The notes under the pieces: model-generated
Databases searched by the model: none
Told to the model about the DNA's origin: nothing
What the model saw: the letters and a program-made list of their open reading frames with translations, nothing else
NCBI GenBank assembly: GCA_963768185.1
Contig: CAVYGS010000004.1
Coordinates: 1-64,000 of the forward strand
DNA: 64,000 bases
Direction: 5' to 3'
Origin: Palsa-461 sp963768185
GTDB taxonomy: Bacteria > Actinomycetota > Acidimicrobiia > Acidimicrobiales > RAAP-2
Translations under genes and position numbers: made by a program
Shown here: in pieces, positions 1 to 9,377 of the stretch
Numbering within the stretch: the first letter of the stretch is position 1
Layout of the letters: each line of letters begins with the position of its first letter

Positions 1-2
1 AC

Positions 3-917
3 AACCTCAAGACCGGGGTGATCACCCCCGACCTCTATGACCCGCTCATCAACCGGGCCTTCGCCGAGCTGGCCAGCCACTACCGCTGTCTGATCGACCC
101 GGCTCGGGTCTTCAAGCCGCGCGACAAGGGCAGGGTGGAGCGCCCGGTGCCCTATGCCCGTGACTCGTTCTTCGCCGGGCGCTCAGAGGAGTTCACCTCC
201 TTGGCCGCCATGCAGACCGACGCGCTGCGCTGGTGCACTGACGTGGCCAACGTGCGGCGCTCGCGCCCTCTCGGCGGGGTGGCTCCCGTCGAGCTGTTCA
301 GCGCGGAAGAGGCCCCCGCCTTGCTCGCCCTGCCGCGCAACGCCTTCGAGCTGGCGTCATGGACCAAGGTCAAGGTCCATCCCGACATCCACGTCAAGGT
401 GTCCAAGACGCTGTACTCGATCCCCTGGCGCTACATCGGCCACAGCCTCCACGCCAAAGAAGGCGCCACCACCGTCGAGTTCTTCGCCGAGGGCGTGCTG
501 ATCAAGACCCATGTGCGCCTCGAGCGGGGCAAGCAGACCGACCACGCCGACTACCCGCCCGAGAAGATCGCCTTCCTCTTGCGCAACCCGACCTGGTGCC
601 GGCGCCGGGCCGCCGAGATCGGACCGGCCGCCTCCGAGCTGGTGGACGTGCTTATGGAAGTCAACGCCCTCTATCGGCTGCGCAGCGCCCAAGGGGTGGT
701 CCGCCTGGCCGACAAATACGGTTCCGAGCGCACCGATGCCGCCTGTCGCCGGGCCCTCTGTGTCGGTGACCCCTCCTATCGGACGGTCAAGGGCATCCTC
801 GTCGCCGGCACCGAGGCCGAAGGAACCGAGTTGGTCGTGCTCCTCGACGTCCCGGCCCATCTGCACGGGGCCGCGGGCCTCTTCGCCCACCTCGGTGACA
901 AAGAGGCCGTCGGATGA
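3..917 (+). CDS. istA: IS21 transposase IstA, C-terminal part
   Basis: This is the DDE transposase of an IS21 element, which with the IstB ATPase carries out strand transfer. The reading frame is open to the left edge, so only about 304 C-terminal residues are present and the N-terminal HTH and most of the catalytic core are missing. The visible text includes the phrase NLKTGV, then the C-terminal half with a YSIPWRYIGH-type segment and a basic tail typical of IstA. It ends in an ATGA overlap with istB, which is the usual translational coupling. The GTG at 18 is internal rather than a true start. Confidence 0.88.
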   Translation, partial: NLKTGVITPDLYDPLINRAFAELASHYRCLIDPARVFKPRDKGRVERPVPYARDSFFAGRSEEFTSLAAMQTDALRWCTDVANVRRSRPLGGVAPVELFSAEEAPALLALPRNAFELASWTKVKVHPDIHVKVSKTLYSIPWRYIGHSLHAKEGATTVEFFAEGVLIKTHVRLERGKQTDHADYPPEKIAFLLRNPTWCRRRAAEIGPAASELVDVLMEVNALYRLRSAQGVVRLADKYGSERTDAACRRALCVGDPSYRTVKGILVAGTEAEGTELVVLLDVPAHLHGAAGLFAHLGDKEAVG

Positions 918-1672
918 CCAAGACCCATCAGCTCGAAGCGACGTTGCGTGCGCTCAAACTCGGCGGGATGCTCGACACCATCGACGCCCGCCTGGCCCAG
1001 GCCACCGCGGGCGAGCTCGGGCACATCGAGTTCCTCCAGGTCCTCTGTGAAGACGAGATCACCCGGCGCGACAGTGCGGGGTTCATCCGTCGGGTCCGAG
1101 AGGCCCACTTCGAGTCCACCACCACCATCGAGGAGTTCGACTTCGCCTACAACCCCAAGGTTCCCGCCGCACAGATCCGCGACTTGGCCACGCTGCGTTT
1201 CATCGAGGCCTCCGAGTCGGTGATCCTCCACGGCCCCGTCGGCGTCGGCAAGACCATGATCGCCCAGGCGCTCGGCCATGGGGCCTGTCGGGCCGGCCAC
1301 AGCGTGTCGTTCACCAAGACCTCTCGCCTGGTGGGCGACCTGGCCGGCGGCCACGCCGACCGCAGCTGGGAGACGCGCCTCAAAGCCTGGACCCGTCCGG
1401 CCGTCTTGATCCTCGACGACTTCGCCATCCGCGAGTTCACCCCGGCCCAGGCCGACGACCTCTACGAGCTGGTGACCGAGCGGACCAAGAAGAGCCTGAT
1501 CATCACCGCCAACCGGTCAGCCGCTGACTGGTACTCGCTGTTCCCCAACCCGGTGGTGGCCGAGTCCATTCTCGATCGTGTCGTCAACGTGGCCCACCAC
1601 ATCCACATGGACGGCCAGTCCTATCGGCCCAACAAGCGACCAGGCGCACCGAGTGCGGGGAAGAAGCCATGA
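914..1672 (+). CDS. istB: IS21 helper ATPase IstB
   Basis: IstB is the AAA+ (DnaA/DnaC-like) ATPase that assembles on target DNA and activates the IstA transposase. The 252-residue product has a Walker A motif HGPVGVGKT near residue 100 and a Walker B motif LILDDF near residue 160, and its length is normal for IstB. Its ATG overlaps the istA stop as ATGA, and its own stop overlaps the start of the next small ORF in the same way. The gene looks intact. Confidence 0.93.
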   Translation: MTKTHQLEATLRALKLGGMLDTIDARLAQATAGELGHIEFLQVLCEDEITRRDSAGFIRRVREAHFESTTTIEEFDFAYNPKVPAAQIRDLATLRFIEASESVILHGPVGVGKTMIAQALGHGACRAGHSVSFTKTSRLVGDLAGGHADRSWETRLKAWTRPAVLILDDFAIREFTPAQADDLYELVTERTKKSLIITANRSAADWYSLFPNPVVAESILDRVVNVAHHIHMDGQSYRPNKRPGAPSAGKKP

Positions 1673-2001
1673 GCTCAGACAGGTTGTGTGCTGCACCGAC
1701 ATGTCAGAACCCGCTGCCCGAGCGGGCCGGACGCGGCCGTCCAGCCATCTACTGCTCGCCGGCCTGCCGGCCGACCACGCTCAAGGTCAATGCCCGCCAC
1801 ATCGAAGTTGAGATCGACCATGCACCAACGCCCGACGGCGAACGACCGAGCGGACGGGTCTGGTCCGTCGCCCTTCGACGCGGCTCCCGCTACGTCACGC
1901 TCGCCACCGAGCTCGGCCGTCCTTCGGCCGAGAACCTGGCCAGCCAGATCAGCGACCTTCTGACTGACCATCCTCAATTACGAGGAGGCACCATCGACTA
2001 A
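1669..2001 (+). CDS. Third ORF of the IS21 element, small Cys-rich protein
   Basis: A 110-residue protein starts at an ATG that overlaps the istB stop by four bases, so it is probably translated with istA and istB. The N-terminal 30 residues contain a C-x(5)-C pair and a second C-x(3)-C pair (CAAPTC then YCSPAC), suggesting a small zinc knuckle. The rest is a mixed charged segment ending LRGGTID. It lies inside the element, upstream of the terminal repeats. Standard IS21 elements have only istA and istB, so this is either a passenger or a subgroup-specific accessory gene. Its function is unknown. Confidence 0.6.
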   Translation: MSSDRLCAAPTCQNPLPERAGRGRPAIYCSPACRPTTLKVNARHIEVEIDHAPTPDGERPSGRVWSVALRRGSRYVTLATELGRPSAENLASQISDLLTDHPQLRGGTID

Positions 2002-2022
2002 ACATGCAGCGCAGATCGGACG

Positions 2023-2063
2023 AGGGAATTACTTGACGGAATCGTCAGGGAATTGCGTGACGG
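2023..2063. repeat. Two 17-bp direct repeats at the IS21 right end
   Basis: Positions 2023-2039 and 2047-2063 read agggaattNcNtgacgg with two differences and a 24-bp period. Placement just inside the element end fits IS21 transposase-binding repeats. Confidence 0.7.
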
Positions 2064-2069
2064 TTGACA

Positions 2070-2431
2070 CCTATCTGCGTCGCTTCGACATCGAGCACAC
2101 GTTCCGATTCGCCAAGCACACCCTCGGGTGGACGACACCATCACTGTGCACGCCGGAGCAGGCCGACCGCTGGACCTGGCTCGTGTTGGCGGTGCTCACC
2201 CAGCTGCGGCTCGCTCGTGGCCTCGTCCAAGACCTCCGGCTTCCCTGGGAACGACCCCGCGATCCGACGCAGCTCACGCCGGCACGTGTGCGACGGGGGT
2301 TTCGTCGACTTCGTGCAACGATCGGCTCGCCGGCCAGTCCGCCGAAACGTTCACGGGCCGGACCAGGACGGCCCAAAGGGACTCGACGACCACCGAGAAC
2401 CCGCTATCCACCGGTCAAGAAGGCGGCATGA
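2070..2431 (+). pseudogene. C-terminal fragment of a DDE transposase cut by IS21
   Basis: The frame encodes about 120 residues beginning YLRRFDIEHTFRFAK, followed by a tryptophan-rich helix (DRWTWLVLAVLTQLRLAR) and a basic tail. This is the C-terminal part of a large IS4/IS701-like transposase family in actinobacteria, where the EHTFRF glutamate belongs to the DDE triad. There is no start codon of its own upstream of position 2070. The first residues of the apparent ORF (2033 on) come from the IS21 terminus. The N-terminal part presumably lies left of the IS21 copy, outside the window. Confidence 0.7.
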
Positions 2432-4887
2432 GCTGCCGGCGAGGGTTTAACCGCAAGCTTAGAGGCCACGCGGTTAGGCGCTGAAAGGACCATCCACCGG
2501 CCGCCGTGATGGCCCAACTGGACGTTGCCCCGTTCGCTGTTGAAGTTCAGCGGTGGCCACATGTGAGGACGAAGGGTACTGCGAGGCGCAGACGACCATC
2601 ACCGACCCCCACGGGGAGGTGTCCACCAACACCTTGATCTTTCCGGTCGAGCAGTCATGTGCAGGGCTCCAGGCCCAAGACATCTTCACCCTGGGTTCCA
2701 ACCTCGGCTCCGCAGCCGCCTCCACCACCTACAACTTCTCGACATCCAACCAGTGGCAGCCCACCTCGGTCGCCGATGCCAACGGTCACACCACGAGCTA
2801 CACCTACAACAGCAACGGCGAAGTGGCCACCTCGACCGATCCGCTCACCAACAAGACCTCCTACACGTACAACAGCTTCGACGAAGTCCTGACCACCACC
2901 GATCCGCTCGGCATTGTCGAGACCAATACGTTCGACTCGGACGGCAACCTGACCAAGAAGGTGCTCACTGCCGATTCCAGTTGTAGTTCCAACTGCACCT
3001 TGACTGCCACATACACGGTTTGCGAGAGCGCCACCTGCACGGTCGGCTCGAACAAGTACATCCAGGGAGAGACCGAGTCGGCGACTGATCCCGACGGGCA
3101 CGTGACCGACTACACCTACGACTCCTACGGCGACGTCGCCACCACGATCACTTCGCCCTCCTCAGGGGTGACTGACACCACCCAGGACGTCTACGACGCC
3201 GATGCGGAGCTGGTGTGCCAGGCCTCGCCCAACGCGGTGGCCGCCGGCACGACCTGTCCGCCCGCCGGCTCGCCGCGGGTGGCCGGCACCACCACCTCGG
3301 TCTACAACTCCGACGGCCAGCTGACCTCGACCACCGACGCCGACGGCAACACCACGTCCTACACCTACGACCACGACGGCAACCAGACCAGCGTCGCCGA
3401 TGGCCTCGGCAACGTGACAGAGACCACCTATGACAAGGACGACCGGGTCAGCACTGTCACCGACGGCTATGGCAGCTCGTCCGCCACGACCACCACTTAC
3501 GCCTACGACATCGCCGCCTCTTCGTGCCCGTCGGCCCCGACCGGGACGCTCTGGTGCACGCAGAAGACCGACGGCCTCGGGAACACCACCATCAGCTACT
3601 ACAACGGCCTCGACGACCTGATCGAGGTGGCCCCGCCCAACACCACGGCCCAGACGCCCACCACCTACACCTATGACGGGGTGGGCAACGTGCTGTCCAT
3701 GACCAACGGGTCGGGCACCACCACCAACACCTACGACGCCGACAACCACCTGACTGGCATCAGCTACTCCAACACGGCGACCGGCATCACCACGCCGCAC
3801 AGCGTGACCTACTCCTATGACGCCGACGGCAACCGGACCAAGATGGTCGATGGCACCGGCACCACCAACCTACGACGGCTTCGAGCGGCTGATCAGCGAC
3901 AAGGACGGAGCTGGCAACACCGTCACCTACGGCTACGACGCCGACAGCAATGTGGTGTGCCTCTCCTACCCGAACAGCGGGTCGACGACCTGCCAGAACG
4001 CCAGCTCGGGCACGGGACTGGTGACCTACACCTTCAACGGGGCGGGCCAGCTCACCCAGATGAGCGACTGGCTGGGCAACACCACCAAGTTCGGCTACGA
4101 CGCCGACGGGAACCTGACCAGCACCACCCTCCCGTCGGGCACCAGCACCTCGATCGCCGATACCTACGACGCCACCGATGCGCTCACCGACACGTCCGTC
4201 ACCACCAGCGGCACGAAGACCGATCTGGCCGGTCTGACTCGGAATGCCGACGAGAACATCGCAACCACCAACGCGCCAGTGACCACTTACGGCTACGACC
4301 CGCTCAATCGGGTCACCACGGGCACGACCGCGTCGTACGGCTACGACAACGACAGTGATCTGACTGCAATCACGCCTTCGGGCGGTTCGACGACAACGCA
4401 GGTTTACAACCCCGACAACCAGTTGTGTTGGTCAGGAGTGGGTAGCGGTGCGTGTGGATCAGCGCCGTCCGGGGCGACGACCTACACCTACAACAGTGCG
4501 GGAGAGCGGACGGCCACGACGGCCGGTGCCTCTGGTGCCGTCACGAGTTACGGCTGGGACCAGGCCGGCAATCTGGTCTGCGAGACGGCTTCCAACACCT
4601 CCGGCCTGAGCTGCACGAACCAGAACTCGTCGCTCACGAGCACGTATGGCTACAACGGCAACGGCCTGCGGATGTCCGCGACGCCGGCCGGGGCATCGAC
4701 CGAGCAGTTCACTTGGTCAACCGTGGGCACCAACCCACAGCTCCTCGAAGACGGGACCAACTTCTACCTGTACGGCCCATCAGTGGGCACTGCCCCCATC
4801 GAACAGATCAAACAATCCGGATCAACGCCGAGCTATCTCGTCTCCGATACTACGGGAGTACGTGATCAGATCAACAGTTCTGGCACC

Positions 4888-6161
4888 GTTAGGGCTCACG
4901 CCGCGTTTGATTGAGCGGTGATGGTGTAGTTCCACTCGCCGTGGAACTCGTGGGGTTCGAGCGGGACCGCGGCCAGCTGCCTGTTGGTGATCTTGACGCC
5001 TTTCGGGTACCAGTTCGGGTCGTAGTCGGCCTGGATGGTGAGCCCGGTCCCCGTGGTGGTGGCCGAGATCAGCTCGATGATGGTGCGCAGGGTGGTGAGC
5101 GGACGGCCCCGCCAGTTCATGGTGATGAAGCTGAACATGCGGTGCTCGATCCGGTTCCACTTGGAGGTCCCCGGCGGGTAGTGGCAGACGGTGATGTCGA
5201 GGCCGGTCTCTGCGGCCAGCTTGGCCAGCTCTACCTTCCAGGCCCGGAGTCGGTAGCCGTTGGACCCCCCGGCATCGGCGGTGATCAAGAGGCGCTCAGC
5301 ACCAGGGAAGCGGTCCCGGCCCATCTGGTGCCACCAACGCCGGATCGACTTGACGGCGAACTCGGCCGTATCGGCGGTGTCGCCCACGTTGACCCAGCCC
5401 TCGTCATTGGCCACGTCATAGATGCCGTAGGGGATGGCCTTGGCGTACTCGCCGAGTGCCGGGTCGGCGAAGTCGTGGACCTGGACCCGTTCGGGCTCGC
5501 CTTCGGGTGACCACTCCGCCCCGCCGTTGGCGTAGTCGCCGATCAGCTCCTTCTTCTTGGTGTCGACCGAGATCACCGGCTGGTCGTCGCCGATGAAGGC
5601 GTCGGCCTGCTCGTTCAAGTAGCCGAACTGGGCGTCGCGGTCGGGGTGCTGGCGTCCCTCGGTCACCTTGGCGTTGGCCTGGAGTGAGTAGCCGAGCCGA
5701 TGCAGCAGGCGAAGCACGGTGCGTGAGGAGACGTCGTAGCCCTGGCGGACCAACTCGTCGGCCAGCTTGGTGGAGGACTTCGACGTCCAGCGCAGCCTCG
5801 ACATCGGATTGCCCCTGGTCTCGGGGTAGACCAGCTCGTCCAAGGCACCGAGCAGTCCCGGCTGGCGCTCGGTCAGCGACTTGTCACCGCCGCCCGGGGC
5901 GCGCAGGCGCGACGACGGCTCGACGCCGACGGCCACTTCCCCCTCGGCCTTGATGACGGTGTTGCGGCTCATGCCCGACGCCGTGGCCACCGCGGTCTTC
6001 CCGCCGCGGCCGAGGGCCTCGGCCATGGCACCGGCCACCACTCGGCGCTGCACCTCGTTCATGTGTGGGAGGACCACTTCGAAGAATCCGCGAGCGCTTC
6101 GTCGGTGACCTCCACACCGCCAGGATACTACGCGCGTACTATCTTGGCGTGGACCCTTACC
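4888..6161 (-). mobile_element. ISAzo13-family insertion element inside the RHS gene
   Basis: About 1.27 kb with imperfect inverted ends: gttagggctcacgcc at 4888 and, on the other strand, gtaagggtccacgcc ending at 6160. The hexamer ggcacc flanks both sides (4882-4887 and 6162-6167) and is a candidate target duplication. Its removal restores the RHS frame. Confidence 0.78.
4896..6062 (-). CDS. ISAzo13-family transposase
   Basis: This is a DDE transposase. Visible family landmarks are SVDTKKKELIGDY (first Asp region), LLITADAGGSNGYR (second Asp) and CHYPPGTSKWNRIEHR (Glu region), in the order and spacing of ISAzo13 proteins. The in-frame ATG at 6062 (MNEVQRRVV) gives 388 residues. The preceding codons, including GFFEVVLPH, are also family-like, and a GTG-initiated N-terminal peptide (MEVTDEALAD) sits one base out of frame near 6080-6115, so the 5' end may carry a single-base indel. 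The longer open frame upstream runs past the element end and is not real. Confidence 0.85.
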   Translation of the reverse strand: MNEVQRRVVAGAMAEALGRGGKTAVATASGMSRNTVIKAEGEVAVGVEPSSRLRAPGGGDKSLTERQPGLLGALDELVYPETRGNPMSRLRWTSKSSTKLADELVRQGYDVSSRTVLRLLHRLGYSLQANAKVTEGRQHPDRDAQFGYLNEQADAFIGDDQPVISVDTKKKELIGDYANGGAEWSPEGEPERVQVHDFADPALGEYAKAIPYGIYDVANDEGWVNVGDTADTAEFAVKSIRRWWHQMGRDRFPGAERLLITADAGGSNGYRLRAWKVELAKLAAETGLDITVCHYPPGTSKWNRIEHRMFSFITMNWRGRPLTTLRTIIELISATTTGTGLTIQADYDPNWYPKGVKITNRQLAAVPLEPHEFHGEWNYTITAQSNAA

Positions 6162-6846
6162 GGCACCATGACCTACGACAGCTTCGGTAACCAGTGTTCG
6201 TCCTGCTCGATCAGCACACCCTTCGGCTTCGAGGGTGCGTACACCGATTCGACGGGCCTCGTCTATCTGATCCACCGTTACTACGACTCAGCGACCGGAC
6301 AGTTTCTGTCGATTGATCCGATGTTATTGACGACCCCCACTGCGGTGGGAACGAGCGGCGCCACTACAACCAGCCCGAACAATCCCGGAGGCAATAGTGG
6401 AACCGCGCCCCAACCGTATGTTTATGTGGGTGGAGATCCCGTCAATGATGTCGATCTAAATGGCGAATGCTTCTTAGATATTTGTACTTTGTGGAATAGT
6501 TTCGTCGCCTTCTATCATCAGTTTCTACTCAGTCCATCGGGAGCCCTATACAAGTGGATCGACTCAAACTGGTCCAGTTTCTCACGGGCTCTCAACTCAA
6601 GCGTCATGTATCGGAATGGCTTGGTGAAGTACTTCCTTCAGATTGCCCAAGCCGTAGACGCCTACCTAGAAGACCTTGGATATGAGAATCCCAGCGTCGC
6701 ACAGATTCTCTTCATGCTTGGCATCGCGTTTGGGGGCTAAGACACGGTTGCACCCCGTGGTCCAAATAGAGGTCGTCTAGTAGGCTCTGAGCAAGCTGGA
6801 CCTGGGGTGCGAACTGTCGACTAGCGGATGAGATGATGGCTCACGC

Positions 6847-7143
6847 GTGAGCGATGACGAGTTGGCGCTCGGAGATGGAGTGCACGTGCAAGCGAAACTG
6901 CGCCACCCAGTGCGAACTTGGATCGCGAACATCTTCACTGGGCTGCTTCTTGCGGACTACTGGGATAACGATCCGAAGCTTGACATTATTATTTGGAAGG
7001 ACCGACGACATAACGTTCTGCATCGCGAGGGACCATATGCCTCAAATGAGGTAAGCCAGCGGATAACGGAAATAGCCGATCAAGTTGATCGGGTTGGTGT
7101 GCAGCGCTTCCTAATCGAAGCTAAGAGAAATGGTCAGCGCTAG
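6847..7143 (+). CDS. Small hypothetical protein after the RHS tip (possible immunity protein)
   Basis: A 98-residue ORF beginning at a GTG about 100 bp behind the RHS stop. The product is acidic and amphipathic, with aromatic phrases such as LLLADYWDNDPKLDIIIW. I recognise no family. Like the last 300 bases of the RHS gene, this stretch is clearly AT-richer than the surroundings, as is usual for horizontally exchanged toxin-immunity cassettes. Position directly after an RHS C-terminus makes an immunity role a reasonable guess, but it rests on context only. The start codon is uncertain because no strong Shine-Dalgarno is visible. Confidence 0.45.
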   Translation: MSDDELALGDGVHVQAKLRHPVRTWIANIFTGLLLADYWDNDPKLDIIIWKDRRHNVLHREGPYASNEVSQRITEIADQVDRVGVQRFLIEAKRNGQR

Positions 7144-7209
7144 TCCAACGAAAGACGAATCAAAGCTCCGGCGTTACTGTCTGTTATGAGCACGCTGCGG
7201 CCGCTCTGG

Positions 7210-9139
7210 CCGGACTTTGGCGGCCCCTTCGCGTAATCCCAGGTAGATGGGGGCGCGCATGACGGGTGTTTCCCCTACAGAATCGCAATAGTCCCTGGTC
7301 AGGCGATTGCAGCCCGGTCCCAGTCGCTGGTATCCACCCCGAAGGCGGCCAGAATCTGGGTCTGGAGGGCGTTCCTCCTGGTGACGACGCTGACGCAGCT
7401 ATCCCCGGCGTCGAGCTCGACCCGACGGATGCGGTTGAGCTCGGCAAGGGCCCGGCGTGCCGAGAGCACCTGGCCTTCGAGGTCGGGGTCCATGACGCCA
7501 GCTTGGGCGAGGTCCTTGGTCATCACCGCTTCGATGGTCGCGGCCAGCACGCATAGGGAGATGTGGCCGTGCACCCGTCGTTCGGTGAAGTGGTAGACGG
7601 GGCGCAGTCCGATGAAGTCTTTCAACACCCGGAAGCGCCTCTCGACGCGCTGCAGCGCCCGGTAATAGCGCACGACGTTCTCCGTCGAGGCCTGCTCGGG
7701 GCTGAGCGAGGTGGTGATCACGTAACGCCCGGCCAAGAGGTCCTCTTCGTAGTGCAGCGCCTCTTGGTCGTAGTCCCAGGAGAACCAGGCCTCTCGGGTG
7801 GTGGTGACAAAGCAGCGGGCCACTCCCGAGTCGCGGAAGATCCGGTCGGCTGCCGCACCGATCTTGGCCGGGTCGGCGAGCCGCCCGGCCCGCACGCGCT
7901 CCTCGAGGGCGATCAGCTTGTCCTCGGCCCGAACGAGGAGCTGCTCTCGCCGGGCATTGTCGCGGACAAGGCGCGGGAGGGATGCCACCACCACGTAGCG
8001 CTCGGAACCGACGCGTACCTCACAAGCCGCCGAGTTGGCGTCTTTCACCGGAACCCAATGGGCCTCGGGCAGGCAGGCGGCCTCCAAGGCCGCCTGCACG
8101 TCGGCCGAGTCGTGCAGGCGTGTGGCCAGCACGTGGTCGAACCCGGCGGCGGCCACTTGGGCCACGTTGTCCTCTGAGATCAGGCCCCGATCGGCCACCA
8201 AGGCGATGCGCCCGACGCCGAAGCGTTCTTGGTAATCGGCCATGACCATCGGCAAGGTGGTGACGTCGGAGGTGTTGCCGGCAAAGACGTGGTGGGCGAT
8301 GGGGATGCCATCGCCGGTGACCAACAGGCCGATCACCACCTGGGGACGGTCCCCTCGCTTGTCTCGGCTGTAGCCGAAGCGCCGGGAGTCGAAACGATCG
8401 GTCGCGGCCTTTTCGGTCTCGAAGTAGGTCGAGGTCACGTCGTAGCAGACGAGGCGGAGGTCCAAGTTGGTGAGATCGGTGAGGCGACCATAGAGGTGGG
8501 GCTCGAGCTGCTCTTTGGCCGAGGCGATGGCGTCGATGCCGCGGTAGCACTGGTCGAGCGACGGAGCCGCCACCTCTCCGGGCAGGGCCACGTCGTGCAA
8601 CCACTCGAGGACGGTCCGGCGTTTCGACCACGGACGCAGAAGACGGTTGGCCGTCATCACGTAGATGACGTCGGCCAGGTGCTCGGCACCGCGCCTGTCA
8701 CCGAGTTCTGCGAAGAACGACTCGAGCCCGAGCCGAGAGAAGTATGCGTGCACCGCCGCCATGGCCCCCAAGCCCGGTGCACCCGCCGCCGAGAGCTCGT
8801 CGCCGTCCACCCACGAGCCCTCGGCGTGGCTGCGCAAGGCGGCGATGATGCGATCGATCTGGCCGCTGCGTCGCAGCTCGCCCACCTCGCCCAGGCGCAA
8901 CAGCGTGGTGTGGGTCATCTTGCCGTCGATGCGCACCGACTCGACCAAGGAGAGGTACGTGTAGGCCTTGTCGCCCCTCTTGCGCACCGTCTTCTTGACG
9001 AACACAGTGCGAATGATAACGGGCTATGGCCCTGCTTCAGAGGATGGTGTCGCCCCTACATTTCCCGGCCACCAAACCTAAACACCCTGGTCATGGCGTC
9101 GAGGACCCTCGAAATCGGGGCCGGGCCGCCAAAGTCCGG
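7210..9139 (-). mobile_element. IS1634-family element, copy 1, complete with target duplication
   Basis: A perfect 17-bp inverted repeat (ccggactttggcggccc) lies at 7210-7226 and 9123-9139. It is flanked on both sides by the pentamer TCTGG (7205-7209 and 9140-9144), consistent with a 5-bp target duplication. One intact transposase is inside. Confidence 0.9.
7299..9005 (-). CDS. IS1634-family transposase (copy 1)
   Basis: This is a 568-residue DDE transposase of the IS1634 branch of the IS4 superfamily. Recognisable segments are the N-terminal YLSLVESVRIDGKMTH, then LVCYDVTSTYFE (first Asp region), RDKRGDRPQVVIGLLVT, VADRGLISEDN (second Asp) and YRALQRVERRFRVLKDFIGL carrying the Glu region. 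The length is normal and the frame is intact, so it may be active. It is a distant homologue of the plus-strand copy at 10227-11930: the proteins align throughout but differ widely, and the terminal repeats differ too, so the two are separate family members rather than a recent duplication. Confidence 0.93.
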   Translation of the reverse strand: MFVKKTVRKRGDKAYTYLSLVESVRIDGKMTHTTLLRLGEVGELRRSGQIDRIIAALRSHAEGSWVDGDELSAAGAPGLGAMAAVHAYFSRLGLESFFAELGDRRGAEHLADVIYVMTANRLLRPWSKRRTVLEWLHDVALPGEVAAPSLDQCYRGIDAIASAKEQLEPHLYGRLTDLTNLDLRLVCYDVTSTYFETEKAATDRFDSRRFGYSRDKRGDRPQVVIGLLVTGDGIPIAHHVFAGNTSDVTTLPMVMADYQERFGVGRIALVADRGLISEDNVAQVAAAGFDHVLATRLHDSADVQAALEAACLPEAHWVPVKDANSAACEVRVGSERYVVVASLPRLVRDNARREQLLVRAEDKLIALEERVRAGRLADPAKIGAAADRIFRDSGVARCFVTTTREAWFSWDYDQEALHYEEDLLAGRYVITTSLSPEQASTENVVRYYRALQRVERRFRVLKDFIGLRPVYHFTERRVHGHISLCVLAATIEAVMTKDLAQAGVMDPDLEGQVLSARRALAELNRIRRVELDAGDSCVSVVTRRNALQTQILAAFGVDTSDWDRAAIA

Positions 9140-9314
9140 TCTGGATTTGGTTCGAGATGTGCTTACGGCTTGTAGAGAAGAACAATCTCGAGCACCTTCC
9201 GGAGGCGTTCTCCCTGGTTAGAGCGGTTCGAAAACATCGCGATTTACCTCCACCCGGGCGGACTCGAACAATGACCAGGCGCTACTCCTGGATTTTCTGT
9301 CGCGTCACGCCTAC

Positions 9315-9328
9315 CGAACAGACGTTCG
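9315..9328. promoter_or_regulatory. LexA/SOS box 1
   Basis: The sequence cgaac-agac-gttcg is an exact CGAAC-N4-GTTCG match to the mycobacterial/actinobacterial SOS box. It lies 50 bp upstream of the start of the GIY-YIG-like gene at 9378 and is followed by the AT-rich stretch tattatcgtata, a suitable -10 region, so LexA bound here would block transcription. Confidence 0.75.
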
Positions 9329-9377
9329 CTATTATCGTATAGGCGCCGGGGGTTCAACCACGCAGGAGAAAGAGATT

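Larger units (their letters stand above)
1..2069 (+). mobile_element. IS21-family element, right part (left end outside window)
   Basis: Three overlapping genes (istA, istB and a small third ORF) are followed by a terminal segment holding two 17-bp direct repeats. The outer edge, read inward on the minus strand, begins TGTCAACCGTCACG, which fits the TG...CA ends and multiple terminal binding repeats known for IS21. Immediately after position 2069 the sequence becomes the middle of another transposase gene, so the element appears inserted into that gene. The left end lies outside the window, so the target duplication cannot be tested. Confidence 0.8.
2553..6740 (+). pseudogene. RHS/YD-repeat protein gene, frameshifted and split by an ISAzo13 element
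   Basis: The product is a secreted or surface RHS-type protein, a beta-cage shell built from YD repeats that often delivers a C-terminal toxin. Repeats such as TSYTYDHDGNQT and VTYGYDADSN run through both halves. Two lesions are visible. Near 3868 the frame moves by one base (two bases appear missing before TYDGFERL). At 4888 a minus-strand ISAzo13-type element interrupts the gene, and removing 4888-6167 joins NSSGT directly to MTYDSFGNQ in frame. The core ends with GGDPVNDVDLNGE, equivalent to the RHS core boundary, then an unrelated 85-residue tip. The 5' end lacks a signal peptide, so the N-terminus is probably missing as well. Confidence 0.85.

Noticed and set aside
7266..9060. Subterminal TGTRGGGG motifs first taken as the IS1634 terminal repeats
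   Set aside because: They are in direct, not inverted, orientation; true inverted repeats with target duplications were found further out at 7210/9139 and 10071/12018.
9157..9342. Plus-strand 61-codon ORF between the IS1634 copies
   Set aside because: No recognisable features; it runs into the SOS box and -10 region of the next gene.
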